From assembly GCA_026195905.1 (NCBI GenBank), contig JAPHRE010000044.1, forward strand, positions 1 to 58,022: a stretch of 58,022 nucleotides of DNA, written 5' to 3'. A program made the position numbers and the translations under genes. Every line of letters begins with the position of its first letter. Within the stretch, counting starts at the first letter, position 1. The stretch comes from Pseudopelagicola sp. (GTDB taxonomy: Bacteria; Pseudomonadota; Alphaproteobacteria; Rhodobacterales; Rhodobacteraceae). Positions 9,252-16,742 of this stretch are shown piece by piece. The notes beneath the pieces were generated by a model. It made no database searches. It was not told where the DNA came from and saw only the letters and a program-made list of their open reading frames with translations.

Positions 9252-9749
9252 ATGAGCATTCACACACAGCTTGAGACGCGCCTAGATCAAGGGTTTATGG
9301 CGTCATATCTAGACGCGCTGGCGCTGGTCGAGAGACTGCACCGGCTTTTGCTTGATGTCATCAAGGATGAGTTCGAAAGGGTCGGAGTTCCCGAGATCAA
9401 CGCCGTTCAGGCGCTGTTGTTGTTCAATATCGGCGACAACGAGGTCACGGCGGGCGAATTGAAATCGCGCGGGTATTATCAGGGCAGCAATGTCAGCTAC
9501 AATCTCAAGAAGCTCGTCGAGATGGGGTTTATGCACCATCAACGCTGTGAGATTGACCGCCGGTCGGTGCGGGTACGCCTGACGCAGCGGGGGCGGGAAA
9601 TCCGCGACGTTGTGTCGGCGCTGTTTGAACGCCATGCGGATGGATTGCGCGACAAGGGCGTTCTTGGGCCTGAGGGGATCGAGGAGATCACCTTTGCGCT
9701 ACGGCGGGTCGAACATTATTGGACAGATCAAATTCGCTATATTTACTGA
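9252..9749 (+). CDS. MarR-family winged-helix regulator, LdtR-like
   Basis: A 165-residue MarR-fold DNA-binding protein. The body from V-E-R-L-H-R-L-L-L-D-V through V-Q-A-L-L-L-F-N-I-G-D and G-Y-Y-Q-G-S-N-V-S-Y-N-L-K-K-L follows the LdtR group of alphaproteobacteria. In Liberibacter and rhizobia that group controls an L,D-transpeptidase and cell-envelope stress genes; whether that holds here is inference. The start at 9252 has GGAG seven bases upstream; an upstream ATG at 9207 lacks this. Its last 62 bases overlap the convergent DUF1194 gene. No transpeptidase gene lies in the window. Confidence 0.82.
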   Translation: MSIHTQLETRLDQGFMASYLDALALVERLHRLLLDVIKDEFERVGVPEINAVQALLLFNIGDNEVTAGELKSRGYYQGSNVSYNLKKLVEMGFMHHQRCEIDRRSVRVRLTQRGREIRDVVSALFERHADGLRDKGVLGPEGIEEITFALRRVEHYWTDQIRYIY

Positions 9750-10548
9750 GGATTTGCGCCCCCGGACCCCGCGATTTTGGCGCTTTTGTGATGTAACGAG
9801 TGCGGGTGTCTGCGGCGGGGGCGGATTGGCCGAGGATCGGCGGGCTTAGCTCTCGTTCGAGTTTGCGGGTCATGGCGCGTTCGAAATCGGCATAGCCCGT
9901 GGCAATCTCAAGAAAGGCACCGGGACCATGCAGCACCTCGGTCTGATAATAGGGAATGAGATCGGTTTCCGCCTCAAACTCGGCCGCGTTGATCGCCAGT
10001 CCGTTGACCACGATATCGCGAAAGGCAAAGGCGTTATAGGCTTGTGCGGGGCCAAACCCTTCGTTGTTCTTGCCGTCACCGCTCAGGTCGAGGGTTTGAT
10101 AGAGGCAGGGCGGCGCAGATTGGAACAGTGTGGCGCCATAGCCGAGCGCATAGCCAAGGGCGGTTGGAAATTTCGACGTGCTCCGCTCGGAGTTGGCGAG
10201 CGTCGCGGCGGCCTTGTAAAGCGCCTCGGGGGTGTCGATCATGGTCCAGTTGAGGAGCATTTTTTGATTGTAGCGCCCGCTCCATTCATAGACGGCCAGT
10301 GCCACGGATTGCGGCGCGATGAAAAAGGCACGCTCGACATCCGGCGACAGGAGCGCGCGCGCCAGACCGCGCCGTTGCAGCGCGTCCTCTGTGGCATCGA
10401 CCGAACTTGAGACATCCATCGCCAAGGCCAGCGCAAGGCGACACCCCTGCGCCTCTGCCGTCGCCTGCGCCGGAAGAGCGGTCAGAATCATAGAAAACGC
10501 GACAGAGAAAGACGCGCGCGCCGCCCGGATGGGCCGGGCGCGGATCAC
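9688..10548 (-). CDS. DUF1194 family secreted von Willebrand factor A-like protein
   Basis: A 286-residue exported protein. A hydrophobic signal peptide at the N-terminus ends near A-Q-A-T-A. The mature domain opens with L-A-L-A-M-D-V-S-S-S-V-D, a MIDAS-type D-x-S-x-S metal site, and has a later L-D-L-S-G-D-G-K-N-N motif, both typical of DUF1194. The role is unknown, probably periplasmic metal-dependent protein binding. The frame opens on TTG at 10551, but the GTG at 10548 overlaps the gloA stop as GTGA, so I choose it: the two genes appear translationally coupled. Its 3' end runs 62 bases into the convergent ldtR-like gene. Confidence 0.85.
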   Translation of the reverse strand: MIRARPIRAARASFSVAFSMILTALPAQATAEAQGCRLALALAMDVSSSVDATEDALQRRGLARALLSPDVERAFFIAPQSVALAVYEWSGRYNQKMLLNWTMIDTPEALYKAAATLANSERSTSKFPTALGYALGYGATLFQSAPPCLYQTLDLSGDGKNNEGFGPAQAYNAFAFRDIVVNGLAINAAEFEAETDLIPYYQTEVLHGPGAFLEIATGYADFERAMTRKLERELSPPILGQSAPAADTRTRYITKAPKSRGPGAQILSKYSEFDLSNNVRPAVAQR

Positions 10549-10973
10549 CAATGGCCCGTATTTTCCATGCTGGTCCAGGGCTCGGCCGGAGGCAGGGGAT
10601 CGCCTTTTTGCAGGAACTCGATCGAGATATTATCGGGCGAGCGCACAAAGGCCATGCGCCCATCGCGCGGCGGGCGGTTGATCGTTACGCCATTGTCCAT
10701 CAGATGTTGGCAGATCTCGTAGATATTGCCGACCTCATAGGCGAGATGGCCGAAATGGCGCGAATCCGATGGCAACCCATCATCACCGTCCCAGTTGTAG
10801 GTCAATTCAATCGGACACTCTTCTTGCCCCTCGGGCGCCATGAAGATGAGCGAAAAGCGGCCCTCTTCGCTGTCGTAGCGGCGCGTTTCCTTGAGGCCAA
10901 TCAGGGCGTAAAAGGCCATCGACGCCTCAAGATCTTTCACGCGGACCATTGTGTGCAGGTATTTCAGATGCAT
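10545..10973 (-). CDS. gloA: Lactoylglutathione lyase (glyoxalase I)
   Basis: Converts the methylglyoxal-glutathione hemithioacetal to S-lactoylglutathione. The 142-residue VOC-fold protein has two beta-alpha-beta-beta-beta modules. Candidate metal ligands are visible: H7 in Y-L-H-T-M-V-R-V, E in P-I-E-L-T-Y-N-W, H in H-F-G-H-L-A-Y-E-V, and E in I-S-I-E-F-L. The E-L-T-Y-N-W and F-V-R-S-P-D strings are characteristic of bacterial GloA. AAGGAAAA precedes the chosen ATG at 10973; the frame is open further upstream but without a better start. It overlaps the following DUF1194 gene by four bases. Confidence 0.9.
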   Translation of the reverse strand: MHLKYLHTMVRVKDLEASMAFYALIGLKETRRYDSEEGRFSLIFMAPEGQEECPIELTYNWDGDDGLPSDSRHFGHLAYEVGNIYEICQHLMDNGVTINRPPRDGRMAFVRSPDNISIEFLQKGDPLPPAEPWTSMENTGHW

Positions 10974-11109
10974 GTGTGGTTTTCCTTTCCCCGTCAGTTG
11001 ACCAGATGAAACCAAACCCGACAGGCGATGACCAGTGTAAACGTCTTGGAACACGATCACGAAGCCTTTATGAGGGAGAGACCGCAGATATCGACCGGGG
11101 GAACGGCGC

Positions 11110-11901
11110 GTGCAGCAATATCATGAGGCTCTGAAAACGATTCTCGAACACGGGGTGGAGTCGACGGATCGCACCGGCACCGGCACGCTGTCGTATTTCG
11201 GGATGCAGGCGCGCTATCCGCTGGCGGAGGGGTTTCCGCTTGTGACGACGAAGAAACTGCACCTGCGCTCAATCATCCACGAGCTTTTGTGGTTTCTCTC
11301 GGGCGAGACCAATATCGGCTATCTCAAGGAGAACGGGGTTTCGATCTGGGACGAATGGGCCGATGAGAACGGGGATCTCGGCCCGGTTTATGGCCACCAA
11401 TGGCGGCATTGGCCGAGCCCGGCGGGCGAGGTAGACCAGATTGCCAACCTTGTCGACGCGATCAAGGCCACGCCCGATAGTCGCCGGTTGATCGTGTCGG
11501 CATGGAACCCGGCCGATGTGCCGGATATGGCACTGCCGCCGTGTCATACGCTTTGGCAGGTGCGGATCGCGGGCAACAAGCTCCATTTGCAGCTCTATCA
11601 ACGGTCTGCGGATATGTTCCTTGGCGTGCCGTTCAACATCGCGTCCTATGCGCTTTTGCTGGCGATGTTGGCGCATGTGACGGGCTATGAGCCGGGCGAT
11701 TTCATCCACACCATTGGCGACGCACATATCTATTCCAACCATATGGAACAGGTGCACACGCAGCTTGCCCGGACGCCAAAACCGCTTGCGCAACTGCGGA
11801 TCAAGCGCGATGTGGCGTCGATTTTCGATTTCAAATACGAGGATTTCGAAATCCTCAATTATAACCCGGATCCGCCGATTTCGGCCCCGGTCGCGGTATA
11901 A
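11110..11901 (+). CDS. thyA: Thymidylate synthase
   Basis: Methylates dUMP to dTMP using methylene-tetrahydrofolate. The 263-residue protein has the catalytic cysteine at about residue 145 (L-P-P-C-H-T-L-W-Q), the [13 protein letters not shown] nucleotide/folate segment, and ends in P-V-A-V as in other ThyA proteins. It starts on GTG. folA follows four bases after its stop, so the enzyme that regenerates tetrahydrofolate is co-transcribed with the enzyme that consumes it. It is divergent from gloA. Confidence 0.97.
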   Translation: MQQYHEALKTILEHGVESTDRTGTGTLSYFGMQARYPLAEGFPLVTTKKLHLRSIIHELLWFLSGETNIGYLKENGVSIWDEWADENGDLGPVYGHQWRHWPSPAGEVDQIANLVDAIKATPDSRRLIVSAWNPADVPDMALPPCHTLWQVRIAGNKLHLQLYQRSADMFLGVPFNIASYALLLAMLAHVTGYEPGDFIHTIGDAHIYSNHMEQVHTQLARTPKPLAQLRIKRDVASIFDFKYEDFEILNYNPDPPISAPVAV

Positions 11902-11905
11902 ATAC

Positions 11906-12382
11906 ATGATCTCATTGATTGTTGCACGGGATCGCAATGGCGCGATCGGGAAAGGAAACACCATTCCCTGGCACGCGCCCGAAGACCTTGCCGCATTTCA
12001 ACGCGAGACGTTGGGCGGGGCGATCATCATGGGGCGCAACACCTGGGACAGCCTTCCGGTCAAGCCGCTTAAGGGGCGGATGAATATCGTCGTGACGCGG
12101 CAGGCGGGACTTGCGGAGCATCAGGCGGCATCGGTCGAGGCGGCCGTCGAAATGGCCCATGCGGCGGGTTATCGGCGGGTCTATGGCATTGGTGGCGCGG
12201 GGATTTACGGCGCAATGCTGCCGATGGCGCAGCGGCTTTTGGTGACGGAGGTCGATCTCGTGGTTGACGGGGCCGATACGTTTTTCCCGACGTTTGCGGA
12301 TCACGAATGGCGGCTTTTGGGACGGCACGCACTGCGCGAGGCGGCCCCTGCGTGTGTGTTGCATGAGTATCTGCGTCGCTAG
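11906..12382 (+). CDS. folA: Dihydrofolate reductase
   Basis: Reduces dihydrofolate to tetrahydrofolate with NADPH, closing the cycle opened by ThyA. The 158-residue protein shows the usual landmarks: M-I-S-L-I-V-A at the start, G-A-I-G-K-G-N-T-I-P-W (Met20 loop), catalytic acid in A-P-E-D-L-A-A-F, the G-R-N-T-W NADPH site, and G-G-A-G-I-Y-G. The ATG at 11906 is chosen by this N-terminus; the frame is open far upstream inside thyA. It lies four bases after thyA. Confidence 0.96.
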   Translation: MISLIVARDRNGAIGKGNTIPWHAPEDLAAFQRETLGGAIIMGRNTWDSLPVKPLKGRMNIVVTRQAGLAEHQAASVEAAVEMAHAAGYRRVYGIGGAGIYGAMLPMAQRLLVTEVDLVVDGADTFFPTFADHEWRLLGRHALREAAPACVLHEYLRR

Positions 12383-12484
12383 GTGAAAACATGTTGTTTC
12401 CACTCAAGAAATTGACAGGTCGGCCACACGCCTTCTAGGGTTGGGTATTGACCTTGGTTATTTTCTTATGTGGGAAGGGGTCCG

Positions 12485-12781
12485 ATGAGGACGATTTTCA
12501 AAGTAGCGGCTGTTTTGACGCTGATGGCCGCGCCGGTCGCCGCACAGACGTGGAGTAGCAACGCGCCGAATGTTGGCCCAGTGAACCAGCCTGAGGGGAT
12601 GCTTATGCATCCATTTCCGGCCTCTGCAAATCATTGCCCAAACGGGCTTCAGCCGATCACGATGGGCGGGGTGATTTGTTGCGGAACGCCGAATACGGGC
12701 GAGACCTATTACAACCGCGCCTCGTATCGTCGCGCCTATCGCGGCTATGATTGCCCGGCTGGCGTCAAAGGCTGTGATTGA
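12485..12781 (+). CDS. Small secreted cysteine-containing protein
   Basis: A 98-residue protein with a classical signal peptide (residues 1-20, cleavage after A-P-V-A-A). The mature part has five cysteines, two adjacent (V-I-C-C-G-T), plus a tyrosine/arginine-rich segment and a C-terminal C-P-A-G-V-K-G-C-D. AAGGGG precedes the ATG. I do not recognise the family. Disulphides or metal binding in the periplasm are plausible from the cysteines only. It is a single-gene unit, converging on the cold-shock gene. Confidence 0.75.
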   Translation: MRTIFKVAAVLTLMAAPVAAQTWSSNAPNVGPVNQPEGMLMHPFPASANHCPNGLQPITMGGVICCGTPNTGETYYNRASYRRAYRGYDCPAGVKGCD

Positions 12782-12795
12782 GGCATGAGGTAGGG

Positions 12796-12816
12796 CGGGG
12801 CGCGCGTGTCGCCCCG
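12796..12816. terminator. Weak hairpin between convergent genes
   Basis: A CGGGGCG / CGCCCCG stem with a seven-base loop sits between the secreted-protein gene and cspA, which run toward each other. No T-run follows on either strand. Confidence 0.4.
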
Positions 12817-12840
12817 ATCCATATCGTCGCAAACGGCAGG

Positions 12841-13047
12841 TCAGAGCGCCGTAAGGTCGCTTGCCATTTTTCGGCCATCGCGACCTTCGGTCAGTTCATA
12901 TGACACTTTTTGATTGTCTGCGAGGCCGGTCATCCCCGACGCCTCCACAGCGGAAATATGGACGAATACGTCGGTGCCGCCTTCGTCGGGCGCGATAAAG
13001 CCGTAGCCTTTGGTTGTATTGAACCATTTGACGGTGCCAACAGGCAT
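12841..13047 (-). CDS. cspA: Cold-shock domain protein
   Basis: A 68-residue single cold-shock domain that binds single-stranded RNA or DNA. RNP1 (K-G-Y-G-F-I) and RNP2 (D-V-F-V-H-I) are both present, preceded by G-T-V-K-W-F-N. It starts on ATG with AAGGAG upstream. The 200-base leader region (13048-13252), shared with the divergent ArsC-like gene, is long enough for the structured 5' leader typical of csp messages, but I could not identify one. Alphaproteobacteria carry several paralogues, so cold induction is not certain. Confidence 0.93.
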   Translation of the reverse strand: MPVGTVKWFNTTKGYGFIAPDEGGTDVFVHISAVEASGMTGLADNQKVSYELTEGRDGRKMASDLTAL

Positions 13048-13252
13048 ACCGTGTCTCCTTTTTGTTGCCGTGCTTGGCGCCGATGCCCTGCACCGGCGGG
13101 CGCGTCATTGTCCGATGCCCGGCGTCTTTGGTCGCGCGGCAGATGCGGAAAATGCGCCATCAGGATTGCACGGGGTTTGTAAAAAGCAAGCAAAACGACT
13201 TGAAAAAAGCCGGGCCAGCGGTCAGGTCTTGGCGACAAAAAGAGGGTAATCC

Positions 13253-13564
13253 ATGCAGCTTTATGGTCTTAAAACCTGCGATACGTGCCGTAAGGCATTG
13301 AAGGCGCTAGAAAATGCAGAGTTTGTCGATGTGCGCGCCGATGGTGTGCCGGAATTGGTGCTTGAGCGAGCCTATGCGGAATTTGGCGGCGCTTTGCTCA
13401 ATACACGGTCAACGACATGGCGGGGGCTAAGCGAGGCAGAGCGGCAGGAGGCGCCGTTGACCCTTCTAAAAGCGCATCCGACCTTGATGAAGCGTCCTTT
13501 GATCGACGTAGACGGCGTGCTTTACCTTGGCTGGGATCTGGATGTGCAAGCGGTTCTTGGCTAA
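13253..13564 (+). CDS. ArsC/Spx-family thioredoxin-fold protein
   Basis: A 103-residue protein of the arsenate reductase/Spx superfamily. It has a C-D-T-C redox pair (residues 9-12) after the first beta strand, the L-N-T-R-S-T-T-W-R segment, and the L-M-K-R-P-L-I-D loop that carries the conserved arginine. The double-cysteine active site resembles the uncharacterised YffB/MgsR branch more than classical ArsC. No ars genes are near. GAGGG precedes the ATG. Function: probable glutathione- or thioredoxin-dependent reductase, unspecified. Confidence 0.82.
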   Translation: MQLYGLKTCDTCRKALKALENAEFVDVRADGVPELVLERAYAEFGGALLNTRSTTWRGLSEAERQEAPLTLLKAHPTLMKRPLIDVDGVLYLGWDLDVQAVLG

Positions 13565-13611
13565 TGCCCGCCGCGCCCCTATGTAGGGGGCTGACGACAT
13601 AAGGAGTCCAC

Positions 13612-13980
13612 ATGCGCAATGCAGCTTTGACTTTGGGAATTATTGCCGGTCTTGGCGGGATGCTGATCGGGTTTTTTAGCTGGGGCTATACCGATCTGAT
13701 TGACCGCTATGGCGAGGTTCCAGACCTGTTTGAACAGGTTCAGAACGTGCAGCTTGTGCGGTTTGGCGGGCTTTTTGCGCCGATGCTGGCGATTGCCGGG
13801 GGCGCAATGGCGCGTTCAAGGGCGCTTTGGGGCGGTATTTTGATGCTGCTGTCGGCGCTGGGCATGTATGTGGCCTTTGACTTCAATCCGTTTACCATGT
13901 TCCCGATCAGCTTTGCGCTCTTGGGCGGTGTGTTGGCGATTGCGGCGGGCAAGCCGGATGAGCCGAAATCACATTTTTGA
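13612..13980 (+). CDS. Small four-helix membrane protein, unknown
   Basis: A 122-residue integral membrane protein with four hydrophobic segments (about residues 6-26, 52-68, 70-88 and 95-112) and a charged first loop (D-L-I-D-R-Y-G-E-V-P-D-L-F-E-Q). A good ribosome site (AAGGAG) precedes the ATG. Its last 12 bases overlap the convergent bufD gene. I do not recognise a family; it has no enzyme motif. It is probably a single-gene transcript downstream of the ArsC-like gene. Confidence 0.75.
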   Translation: MRNAALTLGIIAGLGGMLIGFFSWGYTDLIDRYGEVPDLFEQVQNVQLVRFGGLFAPMLAIAGGAMARSRALWGGILMLLSALGMYVAFDFNPFTMFPISFALLGGVLAIAAGKPDEPKSHF

Positions 13981-14529
13981 TCTCAGGCGGCGTGACAGGG
14001 CGCGGTCGAGAGAGACCGGGCCTGCGCCCTTGATGAGCAGCACCAGAAACAGGAAGACCCAGAAGGCGCGTTGATCGAGGATCGCCGCGTCGGGGATGCG
14101 ATCAAACCATGCGCCGAGGGTCTCGGGGTGGGCAAGGCCGCCGTGGCCATAGAGATCAGTCAGCGATTGCAGTGTCACAAAGCCGATCATGCCAAGCGCG
14201 GCAAGACGGGTGAACAGGCCAAGCACGATCAGGGCGGGGAGGAGAAATTCGGCCCATGTCCCGGCGCGCACCACCAGATGTTGAAAAAGGGAAAGTTGCG
14301 TGCTGTCATACCCTACGGCCTCGAAGGCGCGTGGGAAAATCTGAACATAGGCGCCTGTCGAGGGGGTCGCGAAGCCCAAAAGGCCATCGCCGATCTTGGT
14401 CAGGCCGGAGGCCCAGAAATATCCCAAAAGCACCCCTGCAAAGATCAATCGCGCCAAGATCGGCAGGAGAATGTCGAATTTTGTAAGCTGGTTCGTGACA
14501 GTATTATATATTTGAATCAAAGCATTCAT
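13969..14529 (-). CDS. bufD: DoxX family membrane protein of the bufferin operon
   Basis: A 186-residue DoxX-type protein with four membrane helices (about residues 25-45, 80-100, 105-125, 150-170). DoxX proteins close many bufferin operons, where they are called BufD and are thought to act in the membrane next to the modified peptide; the exact role is unsettled. I start it at the ATG at 14529 because GAGG lies seven bases upstream; an ATG two codons earlier is too close to that site. It begins ten bases after bufC on the same strand and is the last gene of the operon. Confidence 0.82.
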   Translation of the reverse strand: MNALIQIYNTVTNQLTKFDILLPILARLIFAGVLLGYFWASGLTKIGDGLLGFATPSTGAYVQIFPRAFEAVGYDSTQLSLFQHLVVRAGTWAEFLLPALIVLGLFTRLAALGMIGFVTLQSLTDLYGHGGLAHPETLGAWFDRIPDAAILDQRAFWVFLFLVLLIKGAGPVSLDRALSRRLRSKM

Positions 14530-14538
14530 GGGCATACC

Positions 14539-15285
14539 TCATGTTTTGATGGAGGTTGTGGCCTCTGCCGTCAGAAGCAGCGTGAGGCAGGCCGAGAGAT
14601 CAAAATCCGGCGCGGTTCGGGCGGCGGTCTCGGCGGCATTCCCGAGCGTATCGCCTTGCATCAGGGCCCGGATGAAGGTCGCGCCGCCGCTTGTCAGGAG
14701 GTGCGGCACCGGGTCAAAACCGACGCGGGTCACGAGGATATCCTGTGGCGTGGCGCGGGGTTTGGGGGCGTCTGCGATCAGGGCGCGGTGATAGATGTCA
14801 TGGATGGGCCACGCGGATGTCAGCAGCGTTGTGGCCGGGGCAAAGGCAAAACGCAGGGCCGGAAGGACGTCGGGCGCGATGGTGCTCAGGGCATCGGGCG
14901 GCAAGGCGGTATGATCGGCGGCGTGATACGCCTCGCGCAGGGCCTGTTCGAGGCAGGCGATGTCGGGGAGGTAGCCCAATGAGGCGAGCGCGTCGATGTC
15001 TTGGAGGGCATCGGCAAACCCCGCACCGTAGTGCATCATCCGGGGATTTTGCGGCGGGGATTGGCGCAGGAAGCGACCTGCGATGCTGCGGAAGTTCTCT
15101 GGTCCCAGAAGGCGGGCCACTGCGGGGAACGCGGCTTCGAGCGCCTCGGTCAGGGAGACGGCGACATTGTTGCGATAGACGTTGAAGCGTTTATGCGCGG
15201 GGCGGCCCAGCCCGTCTTGCAGGTTGGGCGGCGTGGCACGATCGGCGTCGAGGATGGCGGTATGAAAGTCGCTCTGGCGGCTCAT
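14539..15285 (-). CDS. bufC: Bufferin maturation partner protein (DUF2063)
   Basis: A 248-residue protein of the DUF2063/HvfC-BufC N-terminal family. The opening [23 protein letters not shown] is the family signature. In characterised systems such partners bind the precursor peptide and present it to the DUF692 iron enzyme. Its ATG overlaps the stop of the DUF692 gene (ATGA), indicating coupled translation and a stable enzyme-partner pair. No signal peptide is seen, so it acts in the cytoplasm. Confidence 0.88.
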   Translation of the reverse strand: MSRQSDFHTAILDADRATPPNLQDGLGRPAHKRFNVYRNNVAVSLTEALEAAFPAVARLLGPENFRSIAGRFLRQSPPQNPRMMHYGAGFADALQDIDALASLGYLPDIACLEQALREAYHAADHTALPPDALSTIAPDVLPALRFAFAPATTLLTSAWPIHDIYHRALIADAPKPRATPQDILVTRVGFDPVPHLLTSGGATFIRALMQGDTLGNAAETAARTAPDFDLSACLTLLLTAEATTSIKT

Positions 15286-16136
15286 GCGGGCACCTTGGCG
15301 AGCGCGGTGGCGGCGCGGGCGGCCTCGGCGGCGAGGGTGGGCCAGTCGGGCACGTCATTGTCCCACTCGATGAGGGTCGGGCGCGGGCCAGAGAGGGCGA
15401 GCGTATGGTCAAGCAGCGCCCAGACCGGATCGACGATGGGCGCGCCGTGGCTGTCGATGAGGAGGGGCGCGCCGTGCTCGTCCTGATCCTCGTCATGGCC
15501 ACCGAGATGGATTTCGCCAACGGCGTTGAGCGGAAAGTCGGCGATATAGGCGCGTGGGTCATAGGCGAGGTTGGTGGCGGAGACAAAGACGTTGTTGACG
15601 TCAAGCAGCAGGCCACAGCCCGTCCGGCGCGCCACTTCGCGCAGGAAATCCGGCTCGGACCATGTGCTCTCGGCAAAGGCGAGGTAGCTTGAGGGGTTCT
15701 CAAGCAGCATGGGGCGGGCAAGGGTCTCTTGCACCTGGTCGATATGGGCGCAGACGCGGGAGAGGGTGGCGTTGGTATAGGGCAGCGGCAGGAGATCGTT
15801 GAGGAAGGCGTCCTCATGGCTCGACCAGGCGAGATGCTCGGAGAAAGAGGCCGGATTGAGCCAGTTGACTAGGTGTTTCAGGCGGGCGAGGTGATCGGGA
15901 TCAAGCGGGGCGTCGCCACCGATGGAGAGGCCGACGCCGTGCACGGAGATGGGGAATCGTTCGGCCAGCGCGCGCAGTTGTGCAAGGGGGCGGCCGCCAT
16001 CACCCATGTAGTTTTCGGCATGCACCTCAAGCCAGCCGACGGGGCCGGGATTGGCGAGGATGTCGTTGAAATGCTGGGGCTTATAGCCAACACCGGGCGT
16101 TGCAGGCAGGGCGGGAGAAGCGGTTGTATCAAGCAT
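15282..16136 (-). CDS. bufB: Multinuclear non-heme iron oxidase (DUF692), bufferin maturase
   Basis: A 284-residue TIM-barrel enzyme of the MNIO family, which modifies cysteines of precursor peptides (for bufferins, to thiooxazoles). Probable iron ligands stand in their usual places: H66 (S-V-H-G-V-G), H101 (S-E-H-L-A-W), E146 (L-L-E-N-P-S-S-Y), D179 (L-L-L-D-V-N-N), H210 and H214 (G-E-I-H-L-G-G-H). The start has GAGG six bases upstream. It lies between the precursor gene bufA and the partner bufC. The 74 bases separating it from bufA contain two competing hairpins. Confidence 0.9.
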   Translation of the reverse strand: MLDTTASPALPATPGVGYKPQHFNDILANPGPVGWLEVHAENYMGDGGRPLAQLRALAERFPISVHGVGLSIGGDAPLDPDHLARLKHLVNWLNPASFSEHLAWSSHEDAFLNDLLPLPYTNATLSRVCAHIDQVQETLARPMLLENPSSYLAFAESTWSEPDFLREVARRTGCGLLLDVNNVFVSATNLAYDPRAYIADFPLNAVGEIHLGGHDEDQDEHGAPLLIDSHGAPIVDPVWALLDHTLALSGPRPTLIEWDNDVPDWPTLAAEAARAATALAKVPA

Positions 16137-16165
16137 GGGCGGCCTCGGGGCTGGCGGGAGGTGGC

Positions 16166-16203
16166 GGGCTGAAGCCCGCCCTACGGAGATGCATAGGGCG
16201 GGC
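16166..16203 (-). promoter_or_regulatory. Two mutually exclusive hairpins between bufA and bufB
   Basis: One stem pairs 16174-16183 with 16194-16203 (GCCCGCCCTA / TAGGGCGGGC, perfect, ten pairs). The alternative pairs GGCGGGCT with AGCCCGCC around position 16172 and uses part of the same sequence. They follow the bufA stop codon on the minus strand. They could limit read-through into the enzyme genes or protect the bufA message. The sequence also resembles dispersed REP-like elements common in this bacterial family. Confidence 0.55.
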
Positions 16204-16210
16204 AGACGGC

Positions 16211-16513
16211 TCAGGCCGGGAGGTCGCGGTCGAGTTCTTCCAGCGCGCCCATGCGCTTGGTGCCGTCGGCCATGTCGGGCAGGTCGATCTCCATGCAGGT
16301 GCCTTTGTCGACGAGCGTCCAGGCATTGCCTTGATAATCAACGGTCGAGGTGCCTGCGCAGGTTGTGCCCGCCCCGGCGGCGCAATCGTTTTCGCCGGCG
16401 AGCGAGACGCCAAAGCATTTCTCTTTTTCCATTGCATAGGCGGCCTGTGACGAGGCGGTGACAGCGGCGGCAACGGCGCTTGCGACGGCGAGGGTTTTGA
16501 TGGTTTTGGACAT
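16211..16513 (-). CDS. bufA: Bufferin precursor peptide (DUF2282)
   Basis: A 100-residue exported precursor. A long alanine-rich signal peptide ends at A-Y-A (residue 27). The mature part carries four cysteines, C33, C44, C52 and C73, spaced as in the DUF2282/BufA1 bufferins, where the inner pair is converted to copper-binding thiooxazoles and the outer pair forms a disulphide. Bufferins are periplasmic copper-buffering peptides. The start at 16513 has GGAAGAG upstream. It heads the bufABCD operon and is followed by hairpins that fit higher expression of the peptide than of its enzymes. Confidence 0.88.
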   Translation of the reverse strand: MSKTIKTLAVASAVAAAVTASSQAAYAMEKEKCFGVSLAGENDCAAGAGTTCAGTSTVDYQGNAWTLVDKGTCMEIDLPDMADGTKRMGALEELDRDLPA

Positions 16514-16590
16514 TGGGTCTCTTCCCTGTTGTTGTGAAATCTGGCCGACCGGAGCGGACGGCATGGGACGAGAGTAGGTGCGACAGTCTG

Positions 16591-16620
16591 TCACGGGCCA
16601 ATCACGGGCCTGTGTGTCAC
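16591..16620 (-). promoter_or_regulatory. Direct repeats in the bufA promoter region
   Basis: TCACGGGCC occurs at 16591-16599 and again at 16602-16610, an 11-base period (one helical turn). A third, partial TCAC follows at 16617-16620. They lie 78-107 bases upstream of the bufA ATG, between bufA and thrS. A regulator binding one face of the helix would fit; no regulator gene is adjacent. Confidence 0.35.
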
Positions 16621-16681
16621 GCGGGCGTCAGGAGGCGTGACGGTTTCGTGAGGGAATTGGGGGATTTGTTGCGAAATAAGA

Positions 16682-16713
16682 CGGGCGCGCTCCGGTTTCC
16701 CGAGGCGCGCCCG
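16682..16713 (-). terminator. Rho-independent terminator after thrS
   Basis: A GC-rich perfect stem (CGGGCGCGC / GCGCGCCCG) lies 30 bases after the thrS stop on the minus strand and is followed by TCTTATTT. It should separate thrS from the buf operon. Confidence 0.7.
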
Positions 16714-16742
16714 CCGATTTGTTGCAATTTCAGGCCGTCGCG

